A stretch of 64,000 nucleotides of DNA, taken from contig WHTM01000013.1 of NCBI GenBank assembly GCA_009377755.1, positions 47,489 through 111,488 of the forward strand. Direction: 5' to 3'. Under the pieces are notes generated by a model. It did not search any database. It saw only the letters and a list, made by a program, of their open reading frames with translations, and was not told the DNA's origin. A program made the position numbers and the translations under genes. This document shows positions 32,595 through 40,366 of the stretch, one piece after another (the stretch's first letter is position 1; the number at the start of each line of letters is the position of its first letter). Source of the stretch: Hyphomicrobiales bacterium. GTDB lineage: Bacteria > Pseudomonadota > Alphaproteobacteria > Rhizobiales > Xanthobacteraceae.

Positions 32595-33569
32595 ATGAGA
32601 TCAGGCTTAGTCGGAGCCCTGGCTGCCCTATCGATGACAGCGGTCGGCGCAGCGAATGCCCAGGTGATCGGCATCGTCACGACACCGGCGGGATCGTTCA
32701 CCAATTCGATCGGCGCCGCGGTGGCCAAGGTCATCGTCGAGCACGGCAAATTGCGCGCGACGGTGACTCCGCAGCAGTCGCACGGCCAGGAAGCCGTTCA
32801 TGATGGGAGCGCCGAACTCAGCCTCGCCAGCCTTTCCGACGTACAGCAGTACGTGACCGGCACGGTCGATTGGGCGGGGAAGGGCGAGCACAAGAACATC
32901 CGAATCATCTCGCGCTTGATTCCCATCCGGACTGCCGGGTTCGTGAGGAAGGATTCTCCGATCAAGTCGCTCGCCGAGATTAAAGGCAAGCGGATCAGCT
33001 GGGGCTTCGGTTCGCAGAAGGCCGTTCAGCGCGTGGTCGAGGCGCAGCTGGCGATCGCAGGTCTGACAGGGGATGACGTTCAGAAGGTGCTGTCGCCGAA
33101 CATTGTCGCCGCCGCGGACGATTTCATCGCCAACAAGACCGATGTGTTCTGGTTTGCCACCGGATCTGCCAAGGTGAAGCAGGCCTCCGCCAGCGTCGGC
33201 GGTATCCGGGCGCTGCCGATCACCGACAAGCCGGACGCGGTCAGGGCGATGCATAAGCACGTTCCGGGATCGTACCCAACGGTGCTGAATCCGGCACCGC
33301 CGCTCGATGGCATTATCGAGCCGACCATGGTCATGGCCTATGACGTCGTGCTGTTCACCAATGTGAATGTGAAGGAGGACGTGGTCTACCGTATCACCAA
33401 GGCCGTTCATGAGAACAAGACGGATATGGCTGGTGTGTTCCGTCCGATGGCGGGCTTTGAGCCCAACCGGATGGCGACGGAATATGACGACCTCCGGTAT
33501 CACCCGGGCGCGATCAAGTATTTCAAGGAAATTGGCCAGTGGCCGCCTAAGCGGAACCCCGGCACCTGA
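32595..33569 (+). CDS. TAXI-family TRAP transporter solute-binding protein
   Basis: The 324-residue protein starts with a signal peptide (LVGALAALSMTAVGAANAQ) and has the TAXI pattern: GIVTTPAGSFTNSIGAAVAK, RATVTPQQSHGQEAVHDGSA, ELSLASLSDV, then GKRISWGFGSQKAVQRVVEA and DDFIANKTDVFWFATGSAKV. TAXI proteins feed TRAP transporters with 4TM and 12TM domains often fused, such as the permease at 34387-36315, about 0.8 kb away on the opposite strand. That permease has its own TAXI gene, so this one may be a second, alternative receptor. Confidence 0.88.
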   Translation: MRSGLVGALAALSMTAVGAANAQVIGIVTTPAGSFTNSIGAAVAKVIVEHGKLRATVTPQQSHGQEAVHDGSAELSLASLSDVQQYVTGTVDWAGKGEHKNIRIISRLIPIRTAGFVRKDSPIKSLAEIKGKRISWGFGSQKAVQRVVEAQLAIAGLTGDDVQKVLSPNIVAAADDFIANKTDVFWFATGSAKVKQASASVGGIRALPITDKPDAVRAMHKHVPGSYPTVLNPAPPLDGIIEPTMVMAYDVVLFTNVNVKEDVVYRITKAVHENKTDMAGVFRPMAGFEPNRMATEYDDLRYHPGAIKYFKEIGQWPPKRNPGT

Positions 33570-33775
33570 GCCCGATCCGGGCGCGTTAGCGCCCAATCAC
33601 GATTCGCCGTCCGCCGACTCGGCGCGATGCTGGTCGGCGAGCGTTATCTTTTTGGAGAGTGCTTGAGGCCGGCCGCAAACCTATGCGAAACGGGTCCGTG
33701 GTAGACTGGCGATAAGGCGGCCGTTGCCTGCAACGTGCCGCAAGGTGATCGCCGCCCTCGGGACCGGCGGTCCTC

Positions 33776-33852
33776 GGCCCCGTAGCTCAGTGGATTAGAG
33801 CAGCAGCCTTCTAAGCTGTTGGTCGGAGGTTCGAATCCTCCCGGGGTCGCCA
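33776..33852 (+). tRNA. tRNA-Arg (UCU anticodon)
   Basis: The cloverleaf folds fully. The acceptor stem GGCCCCG (33776-33782) pairs with CGGGGTC (one G-U pair). The D arm has AGCTCAGTGGATTAGAGC, and the anticodon arm GCAGC-CTTCTAA-GCTGT carries TCT. The T arm is GGAGG-TTCGAAT-CCTCC, and the 3' CCA is encoded (33850-33852). It reads AGA/AGG arginine codons. No integrase is next to it. Confidence 0.97.
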
Positions 33853-33953
33853 ACAATATCAAGTACTTAACTGGTATTCTGTACCCGAGAAACACCCGAA
33901 AAGGCCGTCTTAGGTAGGCTATAAGTACGCAACCGCCCGCCAGGAGTGTTCCC

Positions 33954-34208
33954 ATGATGCGCGCCTCGCTAATAGTTCTCTGTGTGCTGATGGCCGTTCC
34001 GGCCGTTGCACAGGACAATCCAAACTCACCGCGAGGGCGACGCGAAATGCGAGTGAACCCGCCGCCGCCGGCGCCGGCGCCGAAGTGGTTTGAGGTGGTC
34101 GAGCCGGAGCGCTGGGGCACCATGAGCAAGCCCACAGGTGAGCCGCAGTGGGGAACCATCGGTAAATGCGGATGGGTCGGCGTCAGCGAGAAGCCGCCCG
34201 GATGCTGA
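33954..34208 (+). CDS. Small secreted hypothetical protein
   Basis: An 84-residue protein with a clear signal peptide (MMRASLIVLCVLMAVPAVAQ). The mature part is short, Pro-rich (NPPPPAPAPKWFEVVEPERW) and repeats a GT-containing pair (WGTMSKPTGEPQ, WGTIGKCGW), ending in a second Cys (KPPGC). The two Cys may pair. Family not recognised. It follows the tRNA gene by about 100 bases. Confidence 0.6.
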   Translation: MMRASLIVLCVLMAVPAVAQDNPNSPRGRREMRVNPPPPAPAPKWFEVVEPERWGTMSKPTGEPQWGTIGKCGWVGVSEKPPGC

Positions 34209-34310
34209 GGTGGCGCCGACGGCGGTCACGCGGTTTTTTTGCCGGTCCGACATTCCCGCTTCTTCAGCGGCACGCTTCTGGGCGACGGCACCGTCATTCA
34301 GATCGGCGGC

Positions 34311-34335
34311 GGTTCGAGTCCTTGTGCGCCCACCA
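34311..34335 (+). other. tRNA 3'-end-like fragment
   Basis: GGTTCGAGTCCTTGTGCGCC followed by CACCA reproduces the T loop, the 3' acceptor strand and the CCA end of a tRNA, but no D arm, anticodon arm or 5' acceptor is present upstream. It differs from the tRNA-Arg nearby, so it is not a slipped copy of it. It may be the scar of an element that once used a tRNA gene as attachment site. Confidence 0.45.
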
Positions 34336-34386
34336 CCGGCCGCATTTGACTTCGGCCGCAGTGTTCCATCACACGGCGGCTGCCGG

Positions 34387-36315
34387 TTAGCCGTGGCGCT
34401 GCCGGCGCAGCACCCAGTACGCAACCATGCCCGCGACAGGGATGCCTGCGAGGGCGGCGATCAGCTCGCTCGGATGAAACAGGACGACCAGGGCAACTGC
34501 GGCAAGCGCAATCCGAAGCACAAGGTCGAGCGCCCGCGCCTCGCTGAAACGCGCCTGAATGCTGAAGGTGACGCCGATGGTCGCCGTCAGAATGAGCGCC
34601 ATGGCGCCGAGCTGAGCCATTCCGGGCTCCAGGACTAGCGCCGGCCGCACGAACACCCCGGCCATCAGCATGAACAGCGAGATGCACAGCACGATCGCGC
34701 GATTGAGCGTGGTGAGGAACGGCGCGCCGGCGATCTTGGCGGTCACCGCCGCGACCACCGACGTGGGAGGCGTGAGCTCGCCCCACACGGCGAGAAAGAA
34801 CGAGAAAAAGTGCACCACCCAGGGATCGACGCCGTACTTGATCATGGGCGGAGCGATGACCAGCGCGGTGAGGATATAGGTCGGCGCCGGCGGCAGGCCG
34901 GTTCCGAGCAGCGCCCCGAACACGAACGCGACCACCACCATTGCCGCGAGATTAACACCCGCGGCCTCGATCAGCACGACACCGATCTTGGTCGGGATGC
35001 CGGTGATCACGAACGCGCCGGTCATGATCGACAGCGTCGCCAACAGCAGCGTCAAGTCGGCAGTCATCGAGGCGAAGCTGTCGACAAGGCGGCCGAGGGG
35101 ACCGACGAACGCCTGTAGACTTGGCCTGCCGTCCGCCTGCCATTGGCGAAATGTGTAGAAGACAAACAAAATCGGCGCCACGACAATAAACACGTAGAGT
35201 GCCGAGATCATTGCTGCGATATGCGCCACACCCATCAGCCCGATCAGGCCAAGGACCACGAAGGCGAAAGCGGCAAGATTGATGCCATCGGCCCAATCGA
35301 ATGACCCGCCGGGCAGCGCGACATTGCCGCTCGGCTGAAAGCGGACCGAGAGCAGGTAAACGGCGACCGCGATGGCGATGAAATAAATAATGGCTGGGGC
35401 ATAGCCGCGCGCCACCACGTCGAAATAGCTGACGCCCAGGAAATCCGCCATCAGAAATGCGGATATGCCCATGATCGGCGGCATGAGCTGGCCACCGAGC
35501 GAGGACGCGGTCTCGATCGAGGCAGCGGTGGCGCACGGCATACCGGCCGCGATCATGGCGGGAATGGTGGCAGAGCCGGTGGTGGCTGCGTTGGCCGCGC
35601 CGCTCCCACTCACGGTTCCGACTCCAAACGAGCCGAGCACGGCGGACTGCGGCAGCGCGTGCGGAGACTGCGCGGCGATGCGCGAGGCGCCCAGCAGGAT
35701 CGAATCGACGCATCCGAAGGCGCGCAGCACGCTGAGAACGAGGAGGAAAGATCCGATCAGCGTCAATGCCAGCTGCGGCAGGCGCGAGTATACGCCGGTG
35801 CTCATCTCGACGCTCATCGCGCTGACGACGCGCGTCCACATCAGACCCGGATGCCCGAACAGGCCGGGAACCGCCCAGCCGTAGACCGCGTAGAGAATGA
35901 GGAGCACGTTGATGACGAACAGAACGAAGTAGCGCTTGCGCGCATATTCAAGGATCAGAAGCACCATGATGGCGCCCATGAACAGATCGGTCGTATCCCA
36001 GAATCCGGCCCGTACCGTTTGAATGTCGTAGAATTCGATCCGCATGTAGAGGCCGGAAACCACCGCGAGCACGATGTAGATCGCAGCGATGACGTGGCTG
36101 GCCAGCGTTCCGAGCCGCGGGTAGAACTCGTCCTTGCGCAGCTCTTCGAGCACGAAGAGGATGAAGGCCACCGGCATCAGCAGAACCGCCAGGATCGTCG
36201 GTCCGCCTTCGCCGGTCAGGTAGTAGCTCAGGAGATAAATGAAAAAGCAGGTGGCGACGAGATAGTAGAAGCCATGCACAGTCTTGCGCAGGCGTGAGGC
36301 GGATGCGGCGGACAT
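34387..36315 (-). CDS. Fused TRAP transporter permease (4TM + 12TM)
   Basis: A 642-residue integral membrane protein with about 16 hydrophobic segments: a DctQ-like part (residues about 1-180) joined to a DctM-like part. The latter includes GSFGVGTVSGSGAANAATTG, SATIPAMIAAGMP, ETASSLGGQLMPPIMGISAF and a late ALLGTGLPPAPTYILTALV. This is the fused form used with TAXI receptors. TRAP transporters import carboxylates and similar ligands with Na+ or H+; the ligand is unknown. Start ATG 36315 gives the expected N-terminus (MSAASASRLRK), although no clear ribosome-binding site is seen. The TAXI receptor gene is 73 bases upstream. Confidence 0.92.
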   Translation of the reverse strand: MSAASASRLRKTVHGFYYLVATCFFIYLLSYYLTGEGGPTILAVLLMPVAFILFVLEELRKDEFYPRLGTLASHVIAAIYIVLAVVSGLYMRIEFYDIQTVRAGFWDTTDLFMGAIMVLLILEYARKRYFVLFVINVLLILYAVYGWAVPGLFGHPGLMWTRVVSAMSVEMSTGVYSRLPQLALTLIGSFLLVLSVLRAFGCVDSILLGASRIAAQSPHALPQSAVLGSFGVGTVSGSGAANAATTGSATIPAMIAAGMPCATAASIETASSLGGQLMPPIMGISAFLMADFLGVSYFDVVARGYAPAIIYFIAIAVAVYLLSVRFQPSGNVALPGGSFDWADGINLAAFAFVVLGLIGLMGVAHIAAMISALYVFIVVAPILFVFYTFRQWQADGRPSLQAFVGPLGRLVDSFASMTADLTLLLATLSIMTGAFVITGIPTKIGVVLIEAAGVNLAAMVVVAFVFGALLGTGLPPAPTYILTALVIAPPMIKYGVDPWVVHFFSFFLAVWGELTPPTSVVAAVTAKIAGAPFLTTLNRAIVLCISLFMLMAGVFVRPALVLEPGMAQLGAMALILTATIGVTFSIQARFSEARALDLVLRIALAAVALVVLFHPSELIAALAGIPVAGMVAYWVLRRQRHG

Positions 36316-36388
36316 CGGTGAGAGTGCCTGGTGAGGGAAGCGTATGGCGGGCGCACGCGGCGCCCGCCCGTACGTCATGCGGCCGGCG

Positions 36389-37423
36389 CTAGTTCGTCGC
36401 GGCCTTGGCGATGCGCCCGTCCCACTTGGAGTCCCACACCTTGCGCTCGCGCATGTACTTGGCTAGGCCCGGGTGCACCGCCGCGGAATCGATCGCGGCC
36501 GCGACACCGCGGCGCTGCATCGCCGCCATGCCGGCTTTGATCTGGGCGAAGCTGCCGTCGGCCTTCGCCAGCTCCTCCACGTTCTTCTCGATGGCCATCA
36601 GCATCCGGTAGACGTCGTTCTCCGGAATCTCGAGACCGACATGGAAGCCATAGAAGAATGGCGACAGCTGAACCGTGTCGGCATGGATATTGCGCCGGAA
36701 TGCCGCCGCCTTGACATTGACGAAGCTGAAGCCCGCTTTCTTGAGGGCTTCGACCTCCTCCGCGCTCGGGTTGAGTGCGGCCCAGTCGGCAGCAAGCGAT
36801 GCCTCGGTGATCCACGGCGCCGGCGACGTTTCGGCCGTGGTGTAGAGGATGAAGCTGGCGAGCCGGCCCGAATCCAGCAGCGATCCGGCCGTGGCGAGGT
36901 CGACCGGGACATATTCGTGCTTCACGCCCAAGCTCGCAAAGGCTCGCTCGAGGTGGGCGCGCACGTCCCAAAGCGGTGCCCCGGTAAATACCCGCTGGCC
37001 GGACAGGTCGCGCCATTGCTTGAACTTGCCTTTGTCGCGCACGTGCACGGCGGCGCCCACTTCGATGGTGAAGGCCCAAAACGACTGAACCGGCTGACGC
37101 TTCATCTGCGCCTTGAAACCCTTGAACCGGGCGGTGTCGTTGGCGAGCTCATAGAAGCCGATGTCGGCGCCGTAGTAGCCAAGGAATTGTCCGGTGGCGT
37201 AGCCCTTCATCGTGACGATGGCACCGGGTGTGGGCTGGACCGTGACCCGATAATCCTTCATCTCGCGATTGAGCACCGTCGCCAGGGTGACGAGGGCCTT
37301 GTGCCCGGACGAGCCGACCGGCGCGGTTCCCCACGGAATATCGGTGACTTTTTGCGCGCTCGACGCCGTCGCAAAGGTCACGACCGTCCCGATGATGAGC
37401 GCAGAAAGCGATGTCTTCAGCAT
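36389..37423 (-). CDS. TAXI-family TRAP transporter solute-binding protein
   Basis: A 344-residue exported protein: signal peptide MLKTSLSALIIGTVVTFATA with cleavage after SSA, then PWGTAPVGSSGHKALVTLAT, VTVQPTPGAIVTMKGYATGQ and IEVGAAVHVRDKGKFKQWRD. VFTGAPLWDVRAHLERAFAS follows. This is the TAXI layout, with an unusually divergent middle compared with the receptor at 32595. It is the direct upstream partner of the fused TRAP permease on the same strand. The start has GGGAGGACACA just before ATG. Confidence 0.87.
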   Translation of the reverse strand: MLKTSLSALIIGTVVTFATASSAQKVTDIPWGTAPVGSSGHKALVTLATVLNREMKDYRVTVQPTPGAIVTMKGYATGQFLGYYGADIGFYELANDTARFKGFKAQMKRQPVQSFWAFTIEVGAAVHVRDKGKFKQWRDLSGQRVFTGAPLWDVRAHLERAFASLGVKHEYVPVDLATAGSLLDSGRLASFILYTTAETSPAPWITEASLAADWAALNPSAEEVEALKKAGFSFVNVKAAAFRRNIHADTVQLSPFFYGFHVGLEIPENDVYRMLMAIEKNVEELAKADGSFAQIKAGMAAMQRRGVAAAIDSAAVHPGLAKYMRERKVWDSKWDGRIAKAATN

Positions 37424-37613
37424 TGTGTCCTCCCTGTGATGGGCTCGTTGGCCCAATTTGGTCCGTTTCCGATACCCCGTGACTGACAAGGCAGGGCCGG
37501 CGGCGGCCGGGTTGTCCAGCCTCTCTTGATTAGGATTGTATCAGCATTGCCGGCGCGGCAGACCGGCTTTTTCGGCTATTCCCGGCGTGCCTCGTGGGCA
37601 ACTGGACGCCGAG

Positions 37614-39056
37614 TCATGGGCCGCGATCCTTCACCGGCTCTGCTACCCGGAAAAAGCGAAGCGTCACCGCCACCGCAAGCGTCAGCGGGATCAGGTTGAA
37701 CAGGTAGACCCACGTCACCGCGGTGCGCACAGTCTCCGGCGTTGCCAACTCCCGCAACCCTGCAACGTTGGCTACCGTGCCGGCAAGCGCCGCGCCGAAG
37801 GCCATGCCGAGCGCGCGGATGGTCGAGAGCGAGGACGCCGTGATGCTCTCCTCGCCGGCGCGCGCCGCGCTCATGACCCGGGCCGTCATGTGGACGTGGA
37901 AAATCCCGATGCCGATGCCGACCAGCGGCGCGCAGACGATCACCCACACGAATGGTGCGCCGAACAAGGCCGCCACCGCGAGCCCGGTTGAGCCGATCAT
38001 CAAGCAGATCGGCCCGGCGGTTACCACCTTGCGTTCTCGGCTTCCGTGCAGGCCAGCGACGACCGCCGCGGCGATCGACCAACCGATCGACATGACGCCA
38101 TTCGCGAAGCCGACATAGAGCGGCGCGACTCCATGCAGTACGGTGAGCACCAACGGCAGATAGATCGATATCGCGATGTACGCCGTCGTGACGAGAATGT
38201 GCCCCCAATACGCCAGCCCGACCGGCGCCGACAGCGACAGCGGTTGCGACGGGAACAGGCGGTTCTCGGCGCTGACATCTCGCGCAAAGGCGTACCAGAC
38301 GATCAGCCCCGCGGTGATGATCAGCGCCATGCGCAACAGGCCTGAACCCACATGCCCGGACGTGCCGACGCACAGGACGCCCAATCCGAGCAGGGCAACG
38401 CGCCAGACGGGAAACCGCAGCGCGCGCGAATCTTCGGTCGCCTGGTCGGCGCTCTTGGGGATTTTCCACAAGACCCCGATCAGGAACGCAGCGCCGATCG
38501 GCACATACAGGAAAAACGCGCCACGCCACCATCCGATCTCGCCGAAAATGCCGCCCTGCACCGGCCCGAGCAGCGCGGCGATGATCCAGGTCACATTGGT
38601 GACAGCAATCGCGTGCTTGCGCAGCCGCGGCTCGTACAACGTGCTAACGAACGCCATCGACCCGGCCAGGATCAGACCGCCGCCGATGCCCTGGAACAGG
38701 CGGGAAACGAGCAGGGCGGCCATGACCGGCGCAAGCGAGCAGCCCAGCGCGCCGAGCGAGAACACCGCGCCTCCGAGCGCCAGTGCCCAGCGGCCGCCGA
38801 TACGCGCACGCATCGGCCCATAGCTGGCCGAGCCGCTGATCGCGCCGACCAGATAGAGCATCATCGCCCAGGCGTAGAACGCGACGCCGCCGATGTCGGC
38901 GACGATCGAGGGCATCAGCGTGTTCACGAGAAAGTTGTCGATACCGAAAAACAGGATGCCGAGGTTGAGCAGCAGTGTGTAGACGCCGAGCCTGCCGCGA
39001 AAGACCGCGATCCAAGGCTGCGGCGAGGATGCGCCGCTTGGTGAAGGCTGATGCAT
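37614..39056 (-). CDS. MFS transporter, DHA2-like
   Basis: A 480-residue exporter-type protein with about 12-14 hydrophobic segments. Motif D1-like DNFLVNTLMPSIVADIGG lies in the first helix, GARIGGRW-like MRARIGGRWALALGG follows helix 2, and motif C-like GPVQGGIFGEIGWWRGAFF is in helix 5. These fit the 14-helix drug/H+ antiporter group. The substrate is unknown. It stands alone, 190 bases from the TAXI gene and 87 from the BKACE gene, with no regulator next to it. Confidence 0.85.
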   Translation of the reverse strand: MHQPSPSGASSPQPWIAVFRGRLGVYTLLLNLGILFFGIDNFLVNTLMPSIVADIGGVAFYAWAMMLYLVGAISGSASYGPMRARIGGRWALALGGAVFSLGALGCSLAPVMAALLVSRLFQGIGGGLILAGSMAFVSTLYEPRLRKHAIAVTNVTWIIAALLGPVQGGIFGEIGWWRGAFFLYVPIGAAFLIGVLWKIPKSADQATEDSRALRFPVWRVALLGLGVLCVGTSGHVGSGLLRMALIITAGLIVWYAFARDVSAENRLFPSQPLSLSAPVGLAYWGHILVTTAYIAISIYLPLVLTVLHGVAPLYVGFANGVMSIGWSIAAAVVAGLHGSRERKVVTAGPICLMIGSTGLAVAALFGAPFVWVIVCAPLVGIGIGIFHVHMTARVMSAARAGEESITASSLSTIRALGMAFGAALAGTVANVAGLRELATPETVRTAVTWVYLFNLIPLTLAVAVTLRFFRVAEPVKDRGP

Positions 39057-39143
39057 GCAGGGGCCCGGCAGGGACTCAGTCGCTCAGACGATCAGATTAC
39101 GTGCCGACGCGCCAGCGTTGCGATGCATCGCCGTCGCGGCGCA

Positions 39144-40040
39144 TCACGCCGCCGCCCGCTTCGTCAATCCCATGATCTCGCGCGCCTCGTCGGGCGTTGC
39201 CGGCTCCATGTCGAGCTCGCGGATGATGCGAACGACGCGTTCGACCAGTTCCACGTTGTTGGCAAGGCGCCCGCGGGAGTAATAGAGATTGTCCTCGAGC
39301 CCGACCCGGACGTGGCCGCCGAGCAGCAGCGATTGCAGCGCGGCGTTGAGCTGCGCCGGCCCGATCGCGCTGACATTGAAGATCGCGCCCTCGGGCATCA
39401 ACTCGACCATTTGCTGCAAGATTTTGGGGGAATACGGCATCGCGCCTTGGAAGCCGCGGTCGGCGCCAAGCACGAAATTGATGAAATAGGGCGGGGTGTC
39501 GAGGCCCGCATCAAGGCAGGCCTTGACGTCCTGCAACAGGTGCGTCGGGCTGAACACCTCCCACTCCGGCTTGATGCCTTTGGCCTTCATCGTCTCGGCG
39601 AGAGTGCGGCAGCGCGACGGCGAGGTGTTCATCAGGATTTCCTTGCCGGCGAAATTGGCGATGATGGTCGTTGGATCGAGCGTGCACATCTCGGCGCCCG
39701 CCTCCATGCCCTTGAGGCGTTCTTCCCAAATGATCTCCGAATAGCCGTTGGGCGCCTGGCGCACCATGTCGCCGTTGATGCCGCCGCCGGTCGAGTTGTT
39801 GATGACGATGCCGCACTTCGCCCGGATCAGCTCGTTGATTCTGCGGTAGATGGCGGGGTCGCAGGTGGCCTCGTCGTCGGGGCGGCGGGCGTGCACCGCG
39901 ACCACGCTGGCGCCGGCGTTGTAGCAGCGGTAAACGTCGTCGGCGATCTCCTGCGGTTGGGTCGGAATGTTCGGGTTCTGCTTCTTGCTCGCCATCCCGC
40001 CGGTCGGGGCGACGGTGACGATAACCTTGCGCGCGGCCAT
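39144..40040 (-). CDS. BKACE-family beta-keto acid cleavage protein with one zinc ligand changed
   Basis: The 298-residue protein matches the 3-keto-5-aminohexanoate cleavage enzyme family: [12 protein letters not shown] at the start, [23 protein letters not shown] and the late [20 protein letters not shown] with the conserved Glu. The family converts a beta-keto acid and acetyl-CoA into acetoacetate and a CoA ester. The first zinc motif, normally H-x-H followed by Arg, reads AVHARRPDD here, so the first His is Ala. The substrate is unknown. AGGGAGGGCATCC precedes ATG 40040, supporting that start over upstream ones. Confidence 0.85.
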   Translation of the reverse strand: MAARKVIVTVAPTGGMASKKQNPNIPTQPQEIADDVYRCYNAGASVVAVHARRPDDEATCDPAIYRRINELIRAKCGIVINNSTGGGINGDMVRQAPNGYSEIIWEERLKGMEAGAEMCTLDPTTIIANFAGKEILMNTSPSRCRTLAETMKAKGIKPEWEVFSPTHLLQDVKACLDAGLDTPPYFINFVLGADRGFQGAMPYSPKILQQMVELMPEGAIFNVSAIGPAQLNAALQSLLLGGHVRVGLEDNLYYSRGRLANNVELVERVVRIIRELDMEPATPDEAREIMGLTKRAAA

Positions 40041-40201
40041 GGATGCCCTCCCTGTCAGCCCGCGACGATACGGTCGAGCATCGTCAGGCCTGTTCGTTCC
40101 CATACTGGAATCGGTGTGGCTGCGCCGCAACCCACTGGGTACCGATCGGCCCTTTGGCGGCGTGCGGCGAGGCGCAAGACTTGCGGCGATGCGCTAAATT
40201 T
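40041..40201. other. Intergenic, no gene seen
   Basis: The region between the BKACE gene and the TctAB gene is 326 bases, most of it occupied by the repeat at 40202-40313. In the first part nothing recognisable was seen. Confidence 0.4.
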
Positions 40202-40313
40202 AGTGTCCCGAATCCAACGTTCGCATTGCCTCGCGGCGCGCCCTCTTAGCGACTTCGGATTCGAAAGGACACTAGCAACTCTATGAGTCTAGTGTGGTTG
40301 TGGATTTGAAGTT
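40202..40313. repeat. Modular two-hairpin intergenic repeat, second module truncated
   Basis: Hairpin A pairs 40202-40224 (AGTGTCCCGAATCCAACG...) with 40249-40273, matching the copy at 8591-8750 except for a few stem changes. The linker AGCAACTCTATGAGTCTA follows. Only the left arm of hairpin B remains (40292-40313, GTGTGGTTGTGGATTTGAAG). The linker is nearly identical to that of the copy at 5484 in reverse orientation. Confidence 0.85.
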
Positions 40314-40366
40314 CCCGCGATGAGCCCGCCGCCGGCTGATCACTGAAAATGGTGGTCGCGGTGAGC

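Noticed and set aside
33644..34159. Minus-strand frame containing GGFEPPTNSLEG over the tRNA-Arg
   Set aside because: A well-known false protein produced by reading the antisense of tRNA genes.
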